Below are positions 56,743 through 64,000 of a stretch of 64,000 nt of DNA, one piece after another. Location: positions 853,501 to 917,500 of the forward strand of contig JAOWBW010000443.1 in the NCBI GenBank assembly GCA_026119855.1, given 5' to 3'. The translations under genes were made by a program, and so were the position numbers. This DNA comes from Campanula takesimana (lineage: Eukaryota; Streptophyta; Magnoliopsida; Asterales; Campanulaceae). The notes under the pieces were generated by a model that worked only from the letters and a program-made list of their open reading frames with translations, was not told the DNA's origin and ran no database searches. Every line of letters starts with the position of its first letter. Within the stretch, counting starts at the first letter, position 1.

Positions 56743-57330
56743 TTGATTAGGACAAAATCTAGGTATTCCGCTGCAGAAAGAAGAAGATGGGTCAAGGATT
56801 GGAATCATCGATCGACGAGATCAATGGGAGGAATAGTATTTTATTATTTGGAAGATCAAGATGAAGACCCTGCAGTTCGCGTGCAGTGCACGTGCAATTT
56901 GCGTACTGCAAACGTGCATCGCACGTGCATTTTTCATGTAGCAAACGTGCGTCGCACATGTAGTTCGCGTGCAGTGCACGTGCAAAAATATGGGTGTCTA
57001 GGTTGGACACATCAAGACAGAAGTCGTGTTGAAGAAACAAGGCTTATTGGCACCCTCGTGGCGAGTAGATCTAGTACAAACAGCGAGTCAGCAGGGATAG
57101 TTGCGGAAGGCAGCAAGGGTTCTAGCAAGAAGAAGAATTCTAAAAAATCTTCTAGCAAGAGAGGCACGAGACCTGATGAAGTTTGTAATTTCTACAAGGA
57201 GGGGAGGGGAAGCGAGGGAGTGATGGATTCTCTGGAGGAGAAGGCGCATTCACAAATCATCAGGGTCTTGGTGATGATGTTCTCGTGGAGGTTGCTATGG
57301 AAAATAGTGACAATGGTGATTTTGCTCTAA
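56743..57330 (+). pseudogene. Decayed copia gag of the outer element
   Basis: Follows the primer-binding site by 16 bases. Only traces remain: W-V-K-D-W-N near the start and K-K-K-N-S-K-K-S-S-S-K-R then C-N-F-Y-K-E late, which resembles the basic linker and first half of a copia zinc knuckle; the rest of the knuckle (C-G-H...C) is lost. No protease, integrase or RT is seen downstream to the right LTR. Confidence 0.5.
56866..56996. repeat. Cluster of GTGCAGTGCACGTGCA-type palindromes
   Basis: TTCGCGTGCAGTGCACGTGC occurs near 56875 and again near 56967, with GCATCGCACGTGCAT and GCGTCGCACATG between. Dense CACGTG/TGCACGTGCA dyads inside the gag remnant. Confidence 0.75.
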
Positions 57331-58560
57331 TAGTGGAAGAAGGCTTACGACGTGGAGATGAGTAGCTTCTAGATCCAAGGGTAGAGCAAAGCGAGATAGT
57401 TGAGAAAAAGGTAGAGCCGATTTCTACAAGAATGATTAGATGGGCAGACGATCCTGAGGTACAAGATGACTATCCGCAGATTGAGTTGGGATAGTTTATC
57501 TCGGTGGGTGAGGTTTACTGCCGAATGAACTCGCCAAACACGAAAAACTGTTAGTCGCCTGGAAGAGGTAGTGTTCTAGATAGGCGGTCAGGCACTAAGG
57601 AATGATAGGCTTAGCATATCGTCAGGTTGGTTGGGAGGAGCAAGGTTGTCCGGCGTGACAAAGGGTGCTTGAGGTAAAGCACAAGATTGCATTATATTCG
57701 CCTTTGAATGAGTGTGTTCGAAGCTTTCTAGACTAGTTCGAAGCTCATCGTTGGATTGGGATTAAGAAGCAATCGAGACAAGGTATAATATAGGAATTTA
57801 AGGCGTCATCTTTTCCAATGATTCGGAAGTTAATACACAAGTCTAGTCGGTAAAAGGGGTTCTTAAATTCTAGAGGTGTACAGTCTCAAGTGTTTGGCGA
57901 AATACTATGTTGATGGTCTAGAAGGCTTTCTGAGACATCAATGTTGGTTTCTTGGCTCTCATCGATGTTTAGAGAGGCCGAAAAAACAAGATAAGTAAGA
58001 GAACATGTTAGTGGAGTATTGTAGCAGTTCGTGCAGACATCGCGCAGTCGTGCAGTTCATGTACAATTTTCGTTTGTGCAGATACTTATGGGGAAGAAAT
58101 CCAAATAAGTAATCAGGGGCTCGAGATACATTGCCAGAATAAGAAGTGATTTGTTCAAGTCATTCAAGGGTGTTTGTTCGTGTTCGTTGGTGATCCAAGA
58201 ATAGTTCGAAGCACGTTGAAGTTTGAGACAAGATCGACTGTCGTCATCTGGGTAATATGATATTCGAATTTGGTGATCATGGATTTGGTATTTCGGATAT
58301 GGTAGTCAACGTTGTGGTAAAGGTTCCAAGGATCTAGAAATCATTGCACAAGTTGTGCCGAAAAAGTCGTTTGCTTGACTACGTAAACGTGGTTGTTCTT
58401 GAGTGAACAAAGATGGTGTCTTGACAAAGACAAAAGGAGGAGGCGGAGGTGGAGAGATATATTTGGAAGCGGAGGATTCAACTCAAGGTGGGGTTGAGGT
58501 CGGTTCGTGGATATAAATTATGGTTCAGGGAGATTCAAAGTCAAGGTCGATTCGTAGATA
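57331..58560 (+). other. Non-coding interior of the outer copia element
   Basis: No recognisable pol. G-rich phrases and short direct repeats only. Confidence 0.5.
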
Positions 58561-59002
58561 TATTGGTTTTATTAGGTTTCTTATTGGTACAAGGAATTTT
58601 TCAATAATTAGGAAAACTTTTTTCTAATGAGAATATAATTACTTTGTACATAAGAAATATGATTTCAATTACTTTGTACACAAGGAATATGATTCCTTCT
58701 CCTTTAAGGGCTTGTAGTATTTATAACTATAAATACAAACCCCTCCCCTAGCATTATTTTTGCCGGTCATCTTTGAGATACAAGTAGAGATTTAAGATCT
58801 AGATTTAGGTTGACGAAATTATTTGCCTAAATAATTCGTGCAACTAGATTAGTGAAGATCGTCTTTTGTAATTGTCATTGATTATAATATGTTCTCCCTC
58901 CGCCCGTGGATGTAGCCAAGTTGGTGAACCACGTAAATTCTTGTGTTCGTGTTTGATTATTATTTGATCATCGTTCTTAGTTTATTTTGCTCTAACACCA
59001 AG

Positions 59003-59773
59003 AGCCATTGATTCTTCACCACATCACTAGCTTCAAATGATTACCCGTTGGATTATAAAAAGTAGGCAAATTAGAGATTTGCTGTAATGAGTGGTTCTTA
59101 AGGTTTTTATCAAGGATCTAAAAAGCCTAGCAAAGCGCTAAGAGGTCGGTTGGCGCTGTAGTTAGGCCTAGCGTCTATGCGGGGCTTAGACGAGATTTAG
59201 GTGAGGCCAAAAATTCAGACATAGTTATAATATATTAGGCGGGACTAAGCTTTTCATCAACGCCTAGCGGTTTGTTAGGCAGGACCTAAACGAACGACTT
59301 TTACAACGGTTGTTTGTATTATGGTTTCAAAAGCGTTTCAAAAGCAAGAAAAGAGAGAATTTGTAAAATAGGATCGGCGTCAAGTTGCCACAAACATGAG
59401 AACCTTGGGAGTGGACCTGCGCTCGTGACAGATTCCTTCTCTTTTTATGGCCAGTCAGTCAATTACAGTATAAGATTCCACCCTACACAATTGAAGCTAT
59501 AGTCTTAAAAAATATCGCAGCAGGCACGTTCGCTAAAGTAAATCATTTCATAAAGTTATTAGCAATATTTTTAATTTAGTTATATTAATAAAAATTTGAA
59601 ATTTATAATTTATAGACCATCAAAAATACTATCAATAACAAATTTTAAATTTTTATTAGGATAAATCAATCAACATAAAATTATTTTTGAAAGTTCTTTC
59701 GTAGTAACGATGAAAAAAACGTGAATATCATTTTGGGTCGAATGGAGTACAATTTTTATAAGCGAGTATATAT
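59003..59773. other. Intergenic
   Basis: A stretch with GCCTAGCG/TTAGGC words at 59120-59290, possibly a decayed motif-array element; no gene. Confidence 0.4.
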
Positions 59774-60024
59774 TAGGGATGGCCAAAACCAGTTCCGGGC
59801 CCGGTTCCGGTTCGGCAAAAGGGTGACCCTTAACCGGCCCGCGCTTACCCCGGTTCCGGTTTGGCACAATCCGGTTCCGGTTCGGTCCGGTTCCGGTCCC
59901 CCTTTAAAATTATTGAAAAACAATGGATTTTCGGTCCGGTTCCGGCCCGGTTCGGCATATATGTGACCCTGAACCAGCCCGTATGCCTTGCGGTTCCGGT
60001 TTCCTCCGGTTCCGGTTCGGACAA
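59774..60024. mobile_element. hAT-like element with CCGGTTCCGG arrays, right end missing
   Basis: Starts TAGGGATGGCCAAAACC like 22913-23253 and shares its core (CTTTAAAATTATTGAAAAAC), but stops in the right array without TGGCCATCCCTA; truncated. Confidence 0.75.
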
Positions 60025-60908
60025 GTAAAACTTATATTAATTTTACCTAAAGATTGTGAGTATGAATAATTCTAAAATATGACTCACAATGTAAATGTGT
60101 AACTATGACTACTTAGGTAAAATACCCTTCAAAATTTTTTTAATAAAAAGATATATAAACATTTTAAGAAAGTAAAACTTATTAATGTGAAATGACAAGT
60201 AAAATAAAATAAATAAAAAAGAATAAAAATAATTTTAAAAAGTAAAACTTATTAATGAGACACTAATAAAAATGGTGTAATTTATTATAATTCAGAAGAA
60301 ATAATTTCAATGTTAATGTTCATTATGTTTGCTTAAATTAATGTTCAATATCATTTTCTAAATAATGTTCATTACTTTGATTTAAAAAATGTTCATTAGT
60401 ACTCTTTCTCAACTGAAATAGTAGTCTTATCTTAGTTTTGATGCTTATTAAAAAAATACTCCCTTTCTTTCATAATAAAAGTTTTATTTTACTTTTTAGT
60501 ATATCTCATAATAAGTGTCGCATTTTAAAAATAATTTTAATGAATAGTATTTTAAACAACTTTGTTCTTATAATGCTTTCTAATGCTTATATAATTATAC
60601 AAAAATCAACACTCATTAACTTATTTGGCGATGCACGGAAATTAAGGAGATAAGTGTAAATTCAAATGTATTGTAAGCGAGAAAGTAGTTGTGAGTATGA
60701 TGATATAAAAGAGAACTTATAATTTAAGTATGTGAGTATAACAAGTTAGATAAAGTGAATAAAAATTAATTAAAATTGAATATTTTAAAAAATAAATTTT
60801 AATAATAAAATACCTAAAAATGAAATTAATTATTTTAAAACGGAAAAAATATTTATTTTTAATAAAAATGAATGTGATCAAGTCTGTGCGTGCAGCAAAT
60901 TACGCATC
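60025..60908. other. AT-rich intergenic
   Basis: A lone Stowaway-like terminus TACTCCCTTTCTTTCATAAT at about 60457; no gene. Confidence 0.4.
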
Positions 60909-61149
60909 TACTCCATCTGTCCCATTTTAAGAGTTAAAAAATGGGTGGGTTCAAGAATTAAGGAAAATGTGATGTGTTGTGAGTGTTGATAGTTGAATAA
61001 GAGAGAGAAAGTGAAGTAGAAAAAAATTAGTGGATAATTGTTGTGAGTATGACATGTAAAACCCACTTTTTATTTTAGGATTTTAACTTTAAAAATAGGA
61101 TACACTTTTTTTAAAAAAAATTGATTTTTAAAACGAGACTGAGGGAGTA
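60909..61149. mobile_element. Stowaway-like MITE
   Basis: TACTCCATCTGTCCCATTTT at the left, AAACGAGACTGAGGGAGTA at the right. Internal ATGGGTGGGTTCAAGAATTA also occurs in a partial relative at 61890-62110. Confidence 0.75.
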
Positions 61150-62510
61150 TTCCTGACCCACAAGCGAGTGGTGGAGAGAAAGAGATAATGATACCTTTTC
61201 TGAAAAGGTTGGTTGCCATTCATAGGGACCAGCTGATTTTGTTATGATTTTCTTTTCAATGTGCGTCATGTTGAGGAAAAGAAAGAAAAGGAAAAAGAGG
61301 TATTCGAAATCCATAATTCAATACTCCCTCGGTCAAACTTTTTTCAGCTTCTCATTGGTAATTTTTTCATGTGTTTTATTGGTAAGTCACACTTTTATTA
61401 ATTATATTTTTTTTATTCAGTAAGATTCACTTGTAATACTCAAAACAACTATTCGCTACTATTTCATACCTCACTCTCTCCCTTTTACTTCACTTTTCAA
61501 ATCACAACAACTACCAATGCTACTGACCTTTTAGTTCTCATGCACATTATATTTTGTGCATATTATTATGGGATGAAAATAGTATTAATAGGCATTAGTC
61601 CAAGTGACATAACCAATTGAATAATATTAGGAGAAAAATAGTTATAAAATATTGCCTACAAAATTTTAGTTGTAATGATTTTGTTGGTGTTTTTAATCAA
61701 ACGCGGCGGATCCATTATCAATACAACCGATAAAATATCGTCTACTAGTTGTATAAGCAATATTTTGTGACTTTATTTATTATCCATAACATTGCTCCAA
61801 TCAAATTACGATTTTGTTATGATTTTCATACGACATCTCAGTCTCACAATAAAAACATAAAACTGATATTAAAAAAAAAAAAATTAAAAAGTATGCTCCG
61901 TCTAAATTTAAACTTAAAAAAATGGGTTTCAAGAATTAAGAAAAAAGTGATGTGTTGTGAGGGTAGATGGTTTGGTAGGAGAGAGAAAGCGAGGTAGAGA
62001 ATAGTTAGTGGGTAACTGTTGTGAGTATGACATGTGAGGCCCACAAATAAAAAAGTATAAAAAAATTTCCTTTTTAGGTTTTGAAGTTTAAAATGGAACA
62101 CTTAAAATGAAAATTATTATTAACATTAACATTAAAATGCAAAAATAATATATTTAAAAATGAATACTTTTTAAAATTATTATCAATAATAAGTGCCAAA
62201 CAAATTTGTCAAAGCAACGCGTAATTGTGTTGAACTAAATTAGTTATGATTATGACAAATTAACTACTATCTTCCATATTAAGGGACCTTGTTGGACTAT
62301 ATGCTCCTTTAAAACAACATTTATTTTAAAACAACCGCAGTTTTTCAGTCACTGATCAAAGTGAGTGGCTTTGTACGTTTAGGTGAATAAATTTCAAACT
62401 TATTTGCTTCTTTGTTAGATGTGGAATTTATGACTATAAAGACACAAAGAGTCATCAATTGTGGGGATAGAGAAGGGAAAAAAAATTTAAAAAAAAATTA
62501 ATGAAGATAA
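61150..62510. other. Intergenic with MITE fragments
   Basis: A lone terminus TACTCCCTCGGTCAAAC at 61322, a GCAATGCTAGGGGCACAAAA-family relative at about 61625-61800 (GCGGCGGATCCATTATC core, ends with TAACATTGCTCC), and a degenerate Stowaway-like copy at 61890-62110. No gene. Confidence 0.5.
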
Positions 62511-62821
62511 TACTCCCTACGTCCCATTTGATGCTTCACTTATTACCCAAATGGATGTCCCGTTGATTGCTTCACCTTTCCTAATGGTTATAAATTTAAG
62601 CCCCACTTGTCATCCCCACTCACTTTTCCCTCTCACATACATAAATTGTGGTCCTCACTTGTCATACCCATTAACTTTTCTCCCTCACACATTTAAACTA
62701 TGGGTCTCACTTGTCATACTCACTCACTTCTTCCTTCTCACAACCCATTTCGCACTCATCACTTTTCTTAATTTTTGTGCACTCTTAAAATGGTGAAGCT
62801 TTTATCGAGACGGAGGGAGTA
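62511..62821. mobile_element. Stowaway-like MITE
   Basis: TACTCCCTACGTCCCATTTG at the left, ATCGAGACGGAGGGAGTA at the right; inside, CACTTGTCATCCCCACTCAC-like phrases recur three times. Confidence 0.85.
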
Positions 62822-63267
62822 CATAAATTGAATAATGCTACACCAGATAGATATTGTGATGGAAGGAAGGCTTTACCTTGAGGCAGGGAAGGAAGGGGGA
62901 AGGTTCAAAGCAACGAAAATGTGAGTTGACAAAGATGGGTCGAATATTTTGAATGAAGTGGGTAATTGGGTTATGGGCAGTGGGTGGGTGGGTGGGTGCG
63001 GGGGAGGTGCCTTCTCTTTTTCTGTCTTGAAGCAATAAATAGGAAAGGTAAGGTTTATCTCCTTGAGCTTGAGCTGTGGTAGGTGGGGCCCCTACTTCCA
63101 ACCTTCAAGGAGCATTTGATTTTTACTTATTTTAAACTTCAATTATTTTTTTAATATTCATTTTTAAACGTTAAAAACTGAGTATATTTTATTATTTTTT
63201 ATATAACGAGTCTCACATACCATACAATAATTATTCATTAACTATTTCTTGCTTTACTATCTCTCTC
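62822..63267. other. Intergenic
   Basis: Low-complexity GGGTGGGTGGGTGGG at about 62978-62998; an 87-codon minus-strand ORF (62838-63101) has no recognisable motif and no support. Confidence 0.4.
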
Positions 63268-63270
63268 TTA

Positions 63271-63795
63271 GGGCAACTCCAACGGTAGGCATCAAATGCA
63301 AATTTTGATACCTATGATGAAGTATTAGTATCTCTAATGGTATTAGTAATGGGTATCAAAATTTGGTGTGGTACTAAGCAAGGTAGCCAAATTTGCTACC
63401 TTGCTTAGTACCCCACCAAATTTTTGATATCCATTGTTAGTGTTTTAAAGAACTGTTAAACATAATACAAAAATATTTATCATGTTGATTAATTATCATA
63501 TTAAAAAAAATTAATTTAAAATATAAATATTTATTTAACTATTTTTTATATATAATTAATTACAAAATAATTTTTTAAATTTAAAACATAATTAATTCAA
63601 ATAATGATCATATATTGAAATTATTTATCATTTCAAAAATATTAATAAAGTTAATAATCATTTAGAATTAATTTGGTATCAAAATTTTGATACCTATGAT
63701 TGGAGATGATTTTTTGATACCATGTGAATAGTACCCATAGGTACCAAAATTTGATTTTGATATCTATGGAGTAAGGGCCACCATTGAAGTTGCCC
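63271..63795. mobile_element. Tourist/PIF-Harbinger-like MITE (TSD tta)
   Basis: GGGCAACTCCAA at 63271 and TTGAAGTTGCCC ending at 63795 are inverted with one mismatch; the 3-bp TSD TTA (63268-63270, 63796-63798) matches the PIF/Harbinger target. Inside, GGTATCAAAATTTTGATACC-type dyads recur near both ends. Confidence 0.85.
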
Positions 63796-63977
63796 TTACC
63801 TATTTTCTATACTAACAACACTCTATCGCATTTTTCATAATATTTTATAATAAAAGCATCCATTCCTTAAATCTTGTGTCCAATTTTCTTTTAAAAATAC
63901 TAAAAATGAGACAGAGAAAATATATTACAGGAGCTCTTTTTCCATGGGGATGGAACAGATTCCGACACCTTTCTTTA

Positions 63978-64000
63978 AGGGGGCGTTTGGTTCGGCAGAA
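63978..64000. mobile_element. Possible left end of a further transposon at the window edge
   Basis: GGGGGCGTTTGGTTCGG after TTAA resembles common plant MITE termini; the rest lies outside the window. Confidence 0.25.

Larger units (their letters stand above)
44562..58997 (+). mobile_element. Outer copia-type element (TSD ctaag/ccaag)
   Basis: The left LTR is 44562-44866 plus 56474-56724 (TGTTGGGAATATGCC...GCTCTAATA), split by an 11.6-kb insertion. The right LTR is about 58561-58997 (ends GCTCTAACA) and lacks the first ~125 bp. The two share TTGGTTTTATTAGGTTTCTT and, past the insertion, ATTATTTTTGCCGGTCATCT. After the left LTR, TGGCATCAGAGCT (56727) is an initiator-Met-type primer-binding site. 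Flanking 5-mers CTAAG (44557) and CCAAG (58998) differ by one base. The 1.8-kb interior has only a decayed gag. Without inserts the element would be about 2.8 kb. Confidence 0.8.

Noticed and set aside
62838..63101. 87-codon minus-strand ORF as a small gene
   Set aside because: No motif, start context or splice support; overlaps GGGTGGGT low complexity.

Overview
The window is nuclear DNA of a flowering plant, most likely a eudicot. It is AT-rich, has GT-AG introns and is dense in Class I and Class II transposons with intact target-site duplications (TSDs). It holds one complete host gene, the ATP-type phosphoenolpyruvate carboxykinase (PEPCK; minus strand, 11 coding exons, 31190-36372, 657 residues). 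It also holds one decayed host gene, exon remnants that look like a starch synthase IV/V-type protein (minus strand, about 11950-17842). Almost everything else is transposon.

Layout. 1-2290 is the right end of a CACTA (En/Spm) transposon with a three-exon, frameshifted transposase-associated gene. 2291-11600 is a mosaic of AT-rich duplicated DNA, hAT-like elements, Stowaway-like MITEs and GTAACA-motif repeats sharing a TTCGTCTCGACGAGACGAA palindrome. 11900-17842 is the broken starch-synthase-like gene, peppered with MITEs; a hAT-like fragment abuts its first exon. 18000-23650 holds a Harbinger-like element, two complete hAT elements with perfect 8-bp TSDs, a 74-bp tandem array and two more GTAACA/GTAATA repeats. 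23652-30899 is a three-level nest: a Stowaway-like MITE interrupted by a rearranged Ty3/gypsy chromovirus (TSD gtgga), itself interrupted by a small copia-type element that codes only gag-protease (TSD gtccc). 31190-36950 is PEPCK with its promoter; MITEs lie in its introns and upstream.

37868-41906 contains three Mutator-like long-TIR elements in a row, the last with a perfect 10-bp TSD. 42173-43601 is a solo LTR (TSD atatc). 44562-58997 is a second three-level nest: a degenerate copia element whose left LTR is split by an 11.6-kb non-autonomous Tat/Ogre-like LTR element (TSD ctccc), whose own right LTR is split by a 2.4-kb Mutator-like element full of minisatellites (TSD ttatttctt). 59000-64000 is MITE-rich intergenic DNA ending in a Tourist/Harbinger-like MITE (TSD tta).

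The genes do not form an operon-like set. PEPCK converts oxaloacetate to phosphoenolpyruvate in the cytosol; the starch-synthase-like remnant is probably non-functional. No tRNA, rRNA, CRISPR array or bacterial-type system was seen. The most unusual items are the chromovirus with mutually inverted ends and an inverted gag N-terminus, the palindrome-cored GTAACA repeat family, and the hAT elements that share termini but carry different internal motif arrays.
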